Positions 8,332 to 16,827 of a stretch of DNA of 64,000 nucleotides are shown here, one piece after another; position 1 is the first letter of the stretch; each line of letters opens with the position of its first letter. The notes under the pieces are model-generated. The model did no database searches, had not been told where the DNA came from, and saw nothing but the letters and a program-made list of their open reading frames with translations. This DNA comes from JBLIRR01 sp049472395. GTDB lineage: Bacteria > SZUA-182 > DTGQ01 > JBLIRR01. Both the position numbers and the translations under genes were made by a program. The DNA is taken from positions 9,333 through 73,332 of the forward strand of contig JBLIRR010000033.1 of NCBI GenBank assembly GCA_049472395.1. Reading direction: 5' to 3'.

Positions 8332-9087
8332 TTAATTGTCACGCCTATTTTTGGCTGTCAAAATACTGTGTATATACTCTAAATCTTCGGGTGTATCAAC
8401 ACTTATTGATTCATAGTTCGTGTTTACCATTCTTATCCTGAAGCCATTCTCTAAAACCCTTAATTGTTCCAATGATTCTGTCCTCTCTAAGGGGGTCTGC
8501 TCCATCGCCGAGAGTCTCAATAAGAAATCTTTCCTATAGACATAAATCCCCACATGCTTATAGATCTGAAGGCCTTCTTTATGGCGTGGATAGGGGATAC
8601 AAGATCGTGAGAAATATAAGGCATTGTTTTGTTGATCGACCACCACTTTGACTATATTGCTATCGCTGCACTCTTCTTCATTTCTTATCCTCGTCATTAA
8701 ACTGCTCATGGCAAGATGTTCATCTTCCACAAGCGGCTCAATGGCCTGATCTATGGCAGAAGGATTAATCAAAGGCTCATCTCCCTGGACATTCACAATA
8801 ATATCAGCTTCTCTGTCCTGTGCCACTTCAGCTACCCTATCCGTTCCGCTCTGGTGATCGACTTTCGTCATCACGACCTTTCCGTCGAACTTCCTCACCG
8901 CCTCAAATATCCGCATATCATCCGTGGCGACTATTACCTCATCATGGTATTTTGTTTTTTTAGCCCTCTCATATACATGCTGTATCATCGGGAGCTTATC
9001 AATCTCTGCCAACGGCTTTCCCGGAAACCTGGAGGAAGAGTATCGTGCCGGAATAATAATAATGACTCTGCTTTTTTCTCTCTTCAT
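8332..9087 (-). CDS. kdsB: 3-deoxy-manno-octulosonate cytidylyltransferase (CMP-KDO synthetase)
   Basis: KdsB activates KDO with CTP to CMP-KDO, the donor for lipid A glycosylation. The 251-residue protein starts with VIIIIPARYSSSRFPGKPLA, the nucleotide-binding signature of the family. It continues with IVNVQGDEPLI (metal-binding Asp), YFSRSCIPYPR, KHVGIYVYRKDFL and TPLERTESLEQLR. It heads the leftward KDO operon kdsB-kdsA-aldolase/CBS-kdsC. Upstream lies a 292-base spacer shared with the divergent GT9 gene. Confidence 0.95.
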   Translation of the reverse strand: MKREKSRVIIIIPARYSSSRFPGKPLAEIDKLPMIQHVYERAKKTKYHDEVIVATDDMRIFEAVRKFDGKVVMTKVDHQSGTDRVAEVAQDREADIIVNVQGDEPLINPSAIDQAIEPLVEDEHLAMSSLMTRIRNEEECSDSNIVKVVVDQQNNALYFSRSCIPYPRHKEGLQIYKHVGIYVYRKDFLLRLSAMEQTPLERTESLEQLRVLENGFRIRMVNTNYESISVDTPEDLEYIHSILTAKNRRDN

Positions 9088-9190
9088 TCTTAAATTAGTC
9101 TCTCGTATGCTGCTCTCGCCGTTTTTAATAAGCCAAACCCTTCATAAATGAATTAAGTTTCTGGCTTACCGATGCTCTAAAAAATTAGCC

Positions 9191-9233
9191 TTTAACCTTG
9201 TTGGTTTGAGGCGGAACTTCGTTCAGCATATGT
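9191..9233 (+). repeat. Dispersed repeat, copy 1
   Basis: The segment TTTAACCTTGTTGGTTTGAG followed by GCGGAACTTCG reappears in inverted orientation at about 23469-23514, where the opposite strand reads TTTAATCTTGTGAATTTGAG then GCGGAGCTTCG. Both copies are followed by a GCATATG/GTATATGC-like sequence. Both lie in long spacers upstream of plus-strand genes. It may be a short mobile or structural repeat. Its function is unknown. Confidence 0.5.
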
Positions 9234-9379
9234 GCACATTACATGTATCTGCTATTATAGTTTGTGAGTTAACAAATTACAAAAATTATGGTATTATTTT
9301 TACCGATAATAAAAATGACGTGCTATACGCGTATAACGAATTAAGGCTCGTATTTTTTTAAAAGGCGATAAAGGAAGTC

Positions 9380-10393
9380 GTGAGTGATAATTTTTTAGCC
9401 GCACAAAGAATTGTAATATTCAGAAATGGCTCAATTGGAAATACACTCGTAGCCCTGCCTTTAATAAAGTCATTAAAGCATAGGCTACACTCCCATATAA
9501 CGGTAATTGTAGACAGCGTGGGATATGAATTATTGGCCAACACACCCTATATTGATCATTTAATTGTGTATGAAAAACGGGGAAAAGACAGGGGATTATT
9601 CAATCATATGAAATTGATCAATAAACTGAGGCATAATACATATGATGTTGCTATTTTGCTTAAACGATTCTTCAGAAATGAGCTTCTGGCATATTTAGCA
9701 GGAATAAAAGAGAGAATAGGATTTCAGTCTTTACATGTAAAGCCCTTTAAATTAACCAGGGTTATGCCCTATAGCGAAGAGGAAAATATTATTGACTTAA
9801 ACCTTAGGCTGCTTACTTTTTTCAATATACAACCAGAGGATGACAGACTCGAAATCTTTCCCTCAGATTACGAGAAAAAGATTGCGCAGGATTTTCTGCA
9901 CACGCATAAATTGTTTGAAAAGGATTATTTTATTGCTCACTTCGGGGGGAATACTCTGAAAGAGACAAAATGGCCGGCAGAGAAATATGCCTTATTATGT
10001 GAGAAGATACTCCACGCTACCCATAAATCCGTAATCCTCATATGCGGCCCTGATGAGATTGAATTTAACCGGCAGATTGTTCATTGTGTCAACCCTCATC
10101 AAAGGGCCTCTCTCACACTGGCCAATACATTACCCCTTAAATCGAGTGCATGCTTAATTGAAAAATCACTCCTCTTTTTCGGAAATGACAGTGGGCCTTC
10201 TCATCTTGCGGACGCAGTCGGCAAAAAATCACTCATATTCTTCTCTCATAAAGAGAATATTCGAAGACAAATCGAAAAATGGAAGCCAAAGGGAGCCCAA
10301 TTTATACCGCTTTATTCCGAAGATGGAAACATCAATAACGTGAGGGTTGACCGCGCATTTGAAAAATTTAATTTTCTATTGAATAATTTTTAA
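9380..10393 (+). CDS. Glycosyltransferase family 9 protein (heptosyltransferase-like)
   Basis: The 337-residue protein resembles the GT9 family (WaaC/WaaF/RfaQ), GT-B fold enzymes that transfer ADP-heptose to the LPS core at the cytoplasmic membrane. The N-terminal part reads IVIFRNGSIGNTLVALPLIK, the typical GxIGD-like start here with N instead of D. The C-terminal donor-binding part reads ILICGPDEIEFNRQIV and FFGNDSGPSHLADAVGKKS, the GNDSGPxHLA motif. The start is GTG at 9380 with AAAGGA upstream. It is the first gene to the right of the KDO operon and probably acts on LPS or a related surface glycan. The acceptor cannot be read from the sequence. Confidence 0.85.
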   Translation: MSDNFLAAQRIVIFRNGSIGNTLVALPLIKSLKHRLHSHITVIVDSVGYELLANTPYIDHLIVYEKRGKDRGLFNHMKLINKLRHNTYDVAILLKRFFRNELLAYLAGIKERIGFQSLHVKPFKLTRVMPYSEEENIIDLNLRLLTFFNIQPEDDRLEIFPSDYEKKIAQDFLHTHKLFEKDYFIAHFGGNTLKETKWPAEKYALLCEKILHATHKSVILICGPDEIEFNRQIVHCVNPHQRASLTLANTLPLKSSACLIEKSLLFFGNDSGPSHLADAVGKKSLIFFSHKENIRRQIEKWKPKGAQFIPLYSEDGNINNVRVDRAFEKFNFLLNNF

Positions 10394-10773
10394 AAATTTG
10401 CAGCTGTCTCCAGCGAAGCGAGTTTTGCAATTCCTTGGAGCGAGCGAAGAAGTTCTTTAAAGCAAGCGTTGAGCGAAACAAATAGCAGGAATCCCGGGCA
10501 ACCAGGGCAATCGCATGAAGGATTTCGATTTGTTAAGTGAGAATTTTAGATATTCTTTAAAAAAATATTTGACAGGATAACAGGATACACAAGATATAAA
10601 TTTAGCTAATTTTTAGAAAAGGAGTTTTAAGATAAAGCTGAAAATCAGGAAATTAAAATGAATGAGAAACAGGATTTTAATTTGACTTCATCTTAAAGAG
10701 AGGTTATGATCCGGGGAGATTAACAGGATATTTTATTCCTTGATTGAACCGGAGATTTAAGGATTACCGTAGT
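10394..10773. repeat. Intergenic region with decayed dispersed repeat modules
   Basis: This gene-free stretch separates the GT9 gene from the polysaccharide genes. It contains AACAAATAGCAGGAATCC (about 10479-10496), the reverse complement of a stretch in the palindromic repeat at 18432-18513. It then has GCATGAAGGATTTCGATT (about 10512-10529) and GACAGGATAACAGGATACAC (10571-10590), both shared with the composite repeat at 18530-18590. A second GATTAACAGGATA lies near 10719. The copies are imperfect, so this is probably a degraded instance of the same element. No open frame with coding features was seen. Confidence 0.6.
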
Positions 10774-11973
10774 ATGAGAATTGCCATAGTACACAGTCAT
10801 TTAGGCAAAAAGGGGGGAGCAGAAAATATTATTATTCTCCTTGCCAATAGCTTAGGAGCAAGAGGTCATGAAGTGGTGATCTTTACGCGTGATTATAGCG
10901 AGAAGCTGTGGGGAAATCCGGAAACGCAAAAATTTTCAATCCGTTTTATTCACACTAAATTAATTCCCAAGCCTTTACGGAATATCTGGTTGGGTATTGT
11001 GCTCGGTTGGAAACTCAAAAAATTCGATTTTGTTAATCCCCATAATTACCCATCAAATGTCTGGACTGCTTATGCACGCCATTTTTATTCTCATTTTCCT
11101 CCTATTGTGTGGTTCTGCCATGAACCTCCCCGCTCAATGTATTATCATTTAACTGAGACCCACAAACCAGAATTATTCATAGAGGACTGTCGCACGCGAA
11201 AAATATTAGACAGTGTGCATAAATTTTTTCGACCATATCGCAAAAATTTTGAAAAAAAAGTAGATAAATGGGCAAGTACACAATACTGGAAAATTTTATC
11301 AAATAGTGCCTATACTGCTTCACTCATCGAAAAGGTTTACGGCCTCCGTGCTCATGTATGTCTCTTAGGGATACCTCTCACTACTTACCAGGGAAATAAT
11401 ATTGAGGTCAAAAACCGATCTTATGCAAGTGTAGTGACTCGATTAAGATTTCACAAGAATGTGGACACTATTTTAAAAGCAGTTTCTTTAGTAATTCATG
11501 AAAAGAAAATAAATGATTTTTATTTAAAAATTGTAGGAGAAGGGCCCGAAACTGAAAAATTGGAAAAATTAGCTCAGTCTTTGAATATCGCTTCAAATGT
11601 TGAATTCTTAGGTTTTATATCTGAGGAAAACTTAAAGAATCATTATGCGAAGGCACGGTTTGTCATTTATGTTCCTCTAAATGAGCCTTTTGGTTTAGTT
11701 ACTCTTGAAGCCATGGCCAATGGGACGCCCACTATAGGAACCAATGATGCTGGCCCGGGAGAGGTTATTGAAGATGGAATCACAGGCCTTACAGTCAATC
11801 CGTTAGATGAACGGGCTTTAGCCGGGGCTATCTCAAGATTATGGCAGGACCCAGATTTATGCGAAAGATTAGGGCTACGAGCTCGTAAAGCTGTTGAAGA
11901 TAATTACAATAGCGAAGCCTTTGCCAATAGATTTTTATCGGCTATCCAAGAAACTATTAAAAAAGAGATATAA
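10774..11973 (+). CDS. Glycosyltransferase family 4 protein
   Basis: A GT-B fold retaining glycosyltransferase of 399 residues. The N-terminus MRIAIVHSHLGKKGGAENII carries the acceptor-side GGAE motif. The C-terminal part carries the GT4 donor signature with the EX7E pattern: NEPFGLVTLEAMANGTPTIG, then GPGEVIEDGITGLTV. I prefer ATG at 10774 over an in-frame TTG at 10744, because homologous proteins start at this point and TAAGGAT lies about 10 bases upstream. It probably adds a sugar to a surface polysaccharide or O-antigen at the inner membrane. It begins an AT-rich island that runs to 16190. Confidence 0.88.
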   Translation: MRIAIVHSHLGKKGGAENIIILLANSLGARGHEVVIFTRDYSEKLWGNPETQKFSIRFIHTKLIPKPLRNIWLGIVLGWKLKKFDFVNPHNYPSNVWTAYARHFYSHFPPIVWFCHEPPRSMYYHLTETHKPELFIEDCRTRKILDSVHKFFRPYRKNFEKKVDKWASTQYWKILSNSAYTASLIEKVYGLRAHVCLLGIPLTTYQGNNIEVKNRSYASVVTRLRFHKNVDTILKAVSLVIHEKKINDFYLKIVGEGPETEKLEKLAQSLNIASNVEFLGFISEENLKNHYAKARFVIYVPLNEPFGLVTLEAMANGTPTIGTNDAGPGEVIEDGITGLTVNPLDERALAGAISRLWQDPDLCERLGLRARKAVEDNYNSEAFANRFLSAIQETIKKEI

Positions 11974-12003
11974 ACGGATCATTTTTCATAAGGAGGTTGG
12001 TCA

Positions 12004-13125
12004 CTGCGTATTTTAATTGTACACCCCAGATTTTATATTTATGGAGGGGCAGAGAGGCTTGTTGTAAGGCTTTGTAATTTTCTAACTCGAAAGGGCATTC
12101 AAAATGCAATTTTAACAGTAGCATTGCTTTCTGAAATTGAAAAAGATTTAGACAGTACTGAGATTATAGTAAAAAGGGTAAGAAAGCAACGTCCACGACA
12201 TATAACACGGGCTCTCATTAAAGGGATCTTAGAATATCAAAAAAGATTTGATGTATTAAATGCTCATAACTTTCCTGCAAATATTGCCTGCCTTTTTTCT
12301 TCTAAACCAGTTGTGTGGATGTGTAACGAGCCAGAAGCTTATATATTACTCTCTGATCCAGGTGTTAAACTTTCCTCGAAAAATTGGGTATTTTATAGAG
12401 GGTCCTTTTTTCTTGAAAAGCATCTATCAAAATTTTCGATTAAAAACGCGGTAGTAGCTGACAACTTCAATGCTGAAAGATTTACTAAGCTCTTTGGATT
12501 TAGTCCGAAAATTATCAACTATGGCGTAGATTTTACCTTCTTTTCTCAATATGCTAATAATCAAAACCTTAAAGAAGAATTCAGTGGTAAGTTTGTTGTT
12601 TTGCACTCAGGAACAATAACAAAATTAAAAAATCAGCTTGAAAGTATCATAACTATCAATAAGATTAAGGATAAAATACCAAATATACGGCTCATACTTA
12701 TAGGATCTGTCTTAGATCCTGAGTATGAGCATAAAATTAAAAACTACATTCAGGAACACAACCTTGACGATTACGTTTATTTTCGAGGGCATGTGAATAG
12801 GAAAGAGTTAAGGGAATTCTATTATATTGCTGATGTGTTGTTGCATCCTATAAAACCGCAAGGCGGTTGGCTAACCCCTTTTGAGATCTTATCAGCAGAA
12901 AAGCCAATTATTGTATCTGAAGAAACTCCACCGGCTGATATAATAATAAAAGAAGGGATTGGCACTGTTACTAATAACTATGCAGATGCACTCTTGAATT
13001 GTTATAATAATTACAAAATGTATAAGAACATGGCTCAGAAAGGTAAGAAGTTTGTGTCTGAAAATTTGCGTTGGGATCATTATTGTGAGAAAATGTTAGA
13101 AGAATTTATAAGAGTTGCAAGGTGA
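12004..13125 (+). CDS. Glycosyltransferase family 4 protein, apparent CTG start
   Basis: A second GT4-type enzyme. The conserved N-terminal strand LRILIVHPRF followed by YIYGGAERLVVRL is needed for the acceptor domain but lies before the first conventional start (TTG at 12124). The frame is open from CTG at 12004, which sits 7 bases after a perfect AGGAGG (11991-11996). I therefore place the start at CTG 12004, giving 373 residues, and regard CTG as a rare start or a mutated ATG. The donor domain shows VVLHSGTITKLKNQLE, the strand IPNIRLILIGS, and HPIKPQGGWLTPFEILSAEK. It lies 30 bases after the previous GT4 and is probably co-transcribed. The sugar specificity is unknown. Confidence 0.8.
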   Translation: MRILIVHPRFYIYGGAERLVVRLCNFLTRKGIQNAILTVALLSEIEKDLDSTEIIVKRVRKQRPRHITRALIKGILEYQKRFDVLNAHNFPANIACLFSSKPVVWMCNEPEAYILLSDPGVKLSSKNWVFYRGSFFLEKHLSKFSIKNAVVADNFNAERFTKLFGFSPKIINYGVDFTFFSQYANNQNLKEEFSGKFVVLHSGTITKLKNQLESIITINKIKDKIPNIRLILIGSVLDPEYEHKIKNYIQEHNLDDYVYFRGHVNRKELREFYYIADVLLHPIKPQGGWLTPFEILSAEKPIIVSEETPPADIIIKEGIGTVTNNYADALLNCYNNYKMYKNMAQKGKKFVSENLRWDHYCEKMLEEFIRVAR

Positions 13126-13180
13126 AGCAATAATTTCTCGCTATGGAACAGGTGAGAAAAAAGAGTGAAGGGGAAATAGC

Positions 13181-14233
13181 ATGAAAGTTTTGGTAACAGG
13201 TGGTTGTGGTTTTTTAGGCTCTCATGTGTGTGAATATTATAGAAACAAGGGATGGGAAGTTATTTCTTATGACAATATGACAAAGTATGAACTTTCAAGA
13301 ACAGGTTTTGCTCTTGAAGCTTCAAGGGATTATAATTGGAGCCATTTGGAAAAACTGGACGTAAAGCTTGTAAAAGAAGATGTAAGAGATTATCAGACAT
13401 TATTACACTACGCAAAAGGATGCGATTATATAGTGCACACTGCCGCGCAACCTGCGATGACAATTAGTTGGGAAAATCCACGTCTTGATATAGAAACAAA
13501 TCTAATGGGGACATTTAATGTTTTAGAAGCAGCACGAGAGTATAAAATTCCTGTTGGAAGTTGTGCTACAGGGCATGTGTATGGCAATGATTTGAATAAT
13601 CAGATAAAAGAGTTAAACACACGTTATACGAGAGATCCGGCAGGAGTATCTGAAAAGGAACCTACTTTAACAGGAGTTTTAACACCTCTTCACGCATCTA
13701 AGGGAGCGGGTGATATTTATGTAAAAACTTACATTGATACGTATAAGCTTGAAGCGTGTAGTTTTAGGCTTTCTGGTATTTATGGAACACGCCAATTTGG
13801 CGGAGAAGACCATGGTTGGGTTGCAAATTTTGCAATTAGGGCTATTACAGACAGACCATTAACTGTATTTGGTAATGGCAAACAGATAAGGGATATTATT
13901 TATGTAACAGATGTCTGCAGAGCATTTGATGCATTCTTTGAAACGCGCGCATCCGGCATTTACAATATAGGTGGAGGGACGAACACGGCTATTTCGCTTA
14001 TTGAATGCATTGACTTGATTGAAAAACTCAACAAGAGAAAAGCAACTATCAAATATGAAGCAGACAGGCATGGTGATCTGAGGTATTTTATCTGTGATAT
14101 CGAAAAAGCAAAAAAGGACCTTAACTGGGAACCCGAAATTCTTCCCGAGCAAGGCGTTACAATGCTTATGGACTGGATAAAATCTGAAAAGGATATATTT
14201 ATGGAAAAAACAGCATCGGAGTATACAAGATAG
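13181..14233 (+). CDS. NAD-dependent epimerase/dehydratase (extended SDR), CDP-paratose/tyvelose-epimerase-like
   Basis: A 350-residue extended short-chain dehydrogenase that acts on nucleotide sugars. The Rossmann motif GGCGFLGSH follows MKVLVT. AAQPAMTISWENPRLDIETN and SGIYGTRQFGGEDHGWVANF resemble CDP-paratose 2-epimerase (RfbE-type) proteins, and NIGGGTNTAISLIECIDLIE is the C-terminal sugar-binding part. The catalytic YxxxK appears as LTPLHASKGAGD: the lysine is kept but the tyrosine position holds Leu, with His next to it. This may be a variant catalytic group or a reduced activity. The gene overlaps the following nucleotidyltransferase by one base (TAGTG). The pair probably makes an unusual activated sugar. 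Confidence 0.82.
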   Translation: MKVLVTGGCGFLGSHVCEYYRNKGWEVISYDNMTKYELSRTGFALEASRDYNWSHLEKLDVKLVKEDVRDYQTLLHYAKGCDYIVHTAAQPAMTISWENPRLDIETNLMGTFNVLEAAREYKIPVGSCATGHVYGNDLNNQIKELNTRYTRDPAGVSEKEPTLTGVLTPLHASKGAGDIYVKTYIDTYKLEACSFRLSGIYGTRQFGGEDHGWVANFAIRAITDRPLTVFGNGKQIRDIIYVTDVCRAFDAFFETRASGIYNIGGGTNTAISLIECIDLIEKLNKRKATIKYEADRHGDLRYFICDIEKAKKDLNWEPEILPEQGVTMLMDWIKSEKDIFMEKTASEYTR

Positions 14234-14958
14234 TGAAGGCGTTGATTTTGGCAGGAGGGCGTGGAAAGCGTCTCGATGAGTATTCTGAAAATAGAAATAA
14301 ATGTATGCTGTCTGTTCGTTGTAAACCTGTGATTGAATTTAGTCTTGATAATGCCGTGAAGACTAAGGTAGATGAAATCATTATAGTTGTTGGCTATAGG
14401 GCAGAAGATATAATAAATTACTATGGAAATCATTATAAAGATAAGACGATAAAATATGTTATTCAATGGGAACAAAAAGGGCTTGTTCACGCAATAGAAT
14501 ATGCGAAAGATGCTATTGGCAAGGATGATTTTATTTTGATGTTAGGCGATGAAATTCTTATCAATCCGCGTCATCAGCAAATGATTGATCGATTCAACGC
14601 ACGCGCTGATTTTGTCACGTGTGGTCTTGTTGAAGTTGATGACAAAGAGTTTATTAAAAAGACATACACCATCATTAAAGATGACTCTGAGAATATTTTC
14701 CGCCTTATTGAAAAACCTCGTCTCCCACTTAATAATCTCATGGGGACAGGTGATTGTGTGTTTAATAACAAAATATTTTCTTATATTGATGTTACCCCCA
14801 TTCACCACACTCGGAATGAGAAAGAACTTCCTGATCTTATTCAGTGTGCCATCGATGATGGCATGCCGGTACGTTCATTTATAATTGGTGATAAATATAC
14901 AAATATTAATTGTGAAGATGATATAAAAATAGCAGAACAAATTATTTGCAAAGGGTAG
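14233..14958 (+). CDS. Sugar-phosphate nucleotidyltransferase
   Basis: A 241-residue NTP-transferase family protein. It begins MKALILAGGRGKRLDEYSEN; the family motif is LAGGxGxRL with a downstream K (here NKCMLSVRCKPVIEF). FILMLGDEIL is the metal-binding aspartate strand. These enzymes couple a sugar-1-phosphate to UTP, dTTP or CTP. The start is GTG at 14233, overlapping the epimerase stop by one base, which suggests translational coupling and a shared pathway. The short length and poor match to RmlA/GalU tails leave the sugar and nucleotide unknown. The 3' end overlaps the next gene's likely TTG start. Confidence 0.83.
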   Translation: MKALILAGGRGKRLDEYSENRNKCMLSVRCKPVIEFSLDNAVKTKVDEIIIVVGYRAEDIINYYGNHYKDKTIKYVIQWEQKGLVHAIEYAKDAIGKDDFILMLGDEILINPRHQQMIDRFNARADFVTCGLVEVDDKEFIKKTYTIIKDDSENIFRLIEKPRLPLNNLMGTGDCVFNNKIFSYIDVTPIHHTRNEKELPDLIQCAIDDGMPVRSFIIGDKYTNINCEDDIKIAEQIICKG

Positions 14959-16190
14959 ACATAAAAATTACACAGCAAGAACAAATCCTTCGAGACTTAC
15001 ACCATCAGATTGTAAAAAAAAATCATCAATCTCCAAAAATTAAAAATTATTTAATATTATTAAAAGAATATTTTACAGATAGCCTATTCTTACTAAAGAA
15101 ATTTGGATTTAAAAAATTTTTTAATTTTTGGTATACAAAATTTTTTATTGTTGATGAAGGTGGAGAATTTGATCTAAATCGTAGAAGAATTCGTAAAAAT
15201 CCTCATATAGTAAAAAAAACCACCAAAATAGAATTGGAGATAACAACTGTATGTAATAAAAAATGTGTTCTTTGTTCGCATACTTATTGGAATTACAAAC
15301 AAGAGCATATGTCTTTTGAGAAGTTTAAAAAAATTCTTGATGATATTCCTAGTTTACGCTGGATTAATTTAGCTGGAATTGGATCTAATATGCTCAATAA
15401 AGATTATATTAAAATGCTTGAGTATGCCAGTGCAAAAAATTTAAACGTGAATATTGTTGATGAATTTGAATTTTTAGATGAGGCAAAAGCTCGAAAAATT
15501 ATTGAACTCGGCATAAATTCAATCTATGTTTCTTTTGATGCTGCTAAGAAAGAAACCTATGAGAAAATGAAAAAAGGCTGTGATTATGATCAATTTATGA
15601 CTAATTTAAAAACTCTTATAGCATTAAAAGAAGAAATGAAGTCACCTTTTCCTGTTCTGCATTTCAGATTTATTATTCACAAAGAAAACTATGACCAAAT
15701 CTCAGAATATATTGATTTAGTTAGTTCATTACGCCCGAGAGGTATACGAGCACGAGTAGAATTTATTGGAGTTATTGTGTTTGAAAATAATAAGAAATAT
15801 GCTATGCCTATCGAGGAAGTGCCTTTTGAGATAAAGAAAGATGTGTATGAAAAGGCATTGAATTATGGTATAAATCTAAATTTTTCACATGCTTCAGTGA
15901 GCAAACCCTCAATAAATAGCTGTATAAGGTGGGCAGAGCCTTTTATCCTTGTAAGTGGTGAGGTTATTCCATGTTGTTCAATATTACTGCAAAGTAAACG
16001 AGATTTTCTAAAAAAATATAGCCTGGGAAATGTTTTTAAGCGCACCTTTTATGATATTTGGAATGATAAAAAATATAAAGAATTCAGAGTACAAGTACTT
16101 GATTCTAAAGCGAAAGTACCCACGATATGTAAATATTGTTGTTCTCATGATCACCAGGAAAGGGCTGCGAAATACGGATACAGCGAATGA
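14946..16190 (+). CDS. Radical SAM protein with C-terminal SPASM-type cysteine cluster
   Basis: A 414-residue radical SAM enzyme. The 4Fe-4S/SAM-binding cysteines are in TTVCNKKCVLCSH (CxxxCxxC). The SAM core includes INLAGIGSNML and SIYVSFDAAKKETYEKMKKG. C-terminal cysteines in SCIRWAEPFILVSGEVIPCC and TICKYCCSHD form a SPASM-like auxiliary cluster region. The start is uncertain; TTG at 14946 overlaps the nucleotidyltransferase end, and no ATG precedes the SAM motif. Radical SAM/SPASM enzymes in polysaccharide clusters often modify sugars or lipid carriers. The context suggests a sugar modification, but this is inference. The gene is strongly AT-rich, like its neighbours. Confidence 0.85.
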   Translation: MQRVDIKITQQEQILRDLHHQIVKKNHQSPKIKNYLILLKEYFTDSLFLLKKFGFKKFFNFWYTKFFIVDEGGEFDLNRRRIRKNPHIVKKTTKIELEITTVCNKKCVLCSHTYWNYKQEHMSFEKFKKILDDIPSLRWINLAGIGSNMLNKDYIKMLEYASAKNLNVNIVDEFEFLDEAKARKIIELGINSIYVSFDAAKKETYEKMKKGCDYDQFMTNLKTLIALKEEMKSPFPVLHFRFIIHKENYDQISEYIDLVSSLRPRGIRARVEFIGVIVFENNKKYAMPIEEVPFEIKKDVYEKALNYGINLNFSHASVSKPSINSCIRWAEPFILVSGEVIPCCSILLQSKRDFLKKYSLGNVFKRTFYDIWNDKKYKEFRVQVLDSKAKVPTICKYCCSHDHQERAAKYGYSE

Positions 16191-16827
16191 TAAATTGAAT
16201 AGTTAAAACGATCACCATGGTGAAGCTATAATATTTTGGATTGCTTCGGATACGAATCTTTACTCTTTCTTCTTTATATTTTTTTAATAAAAGCCCTTTT
16301 TTGGGTGAGAGGACTGTAATCTCTATACCTCGATTTCTTTAGCCCTTGGCAAAATAAAAACAGGAAAAGAGAGCTCCTTGCAGCTTTAGATTATGAGTTA
16401 CCAATAAAATTTTCATTTTTCACTGATGATCAATTTTTTCCCCCTCTGATGTCTCTTTTCTCTTCTGGTAACGCGATATTCTTTAAGGACTTGCAGTAAT
16501 GGCTGAAGTAAATCTGCAAAGGGAAAACCTACTTTCCAAATGGTTTTGCCCCTTAATATGAACCTACAAACCATACATCAGCAGAAAGTAATTTAGGGGA
16601 TATAAAATTATAGATAGAGCAGGAAAAGCCTTTGTAAGTCAGAAGCGTTTTGGAAAAATACTGGGCCCAGTGGAGGTCTTTCTTGGATTCAAAGGTGAAG
16701 GCTATTTTCATTTTTCTTACTTATTTTCTTGTTTTCTTGCTTCTTTCCACGCCCTAAAAAAATTAAATCTTACAGTGTTTTCACTACTAAGTTAAGTTTT
16801 TGGTTGTTCGATACTGGAGTATAAAAT
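16191..16827. other. Long gene-free, AT-rich spacer
   Basis: About 640 bases between the radical SAM gene and the convergent Wzi-like gene. No long open frame, clear hairpin terminator or RNA gene was recognised. Homopolymer runs of T and A are common. Short frames interrupted by stops suggest eroded coding DNA at the edge of the polysaccharide island, but I could not identify a parent gene. Confidence 0.4.

Noticed and set aside
16191..16827. A degraded transposase or reverse transcriptase
   Set aside because: Short translated pieces are interrupted by stops and show no diagnostic motif.
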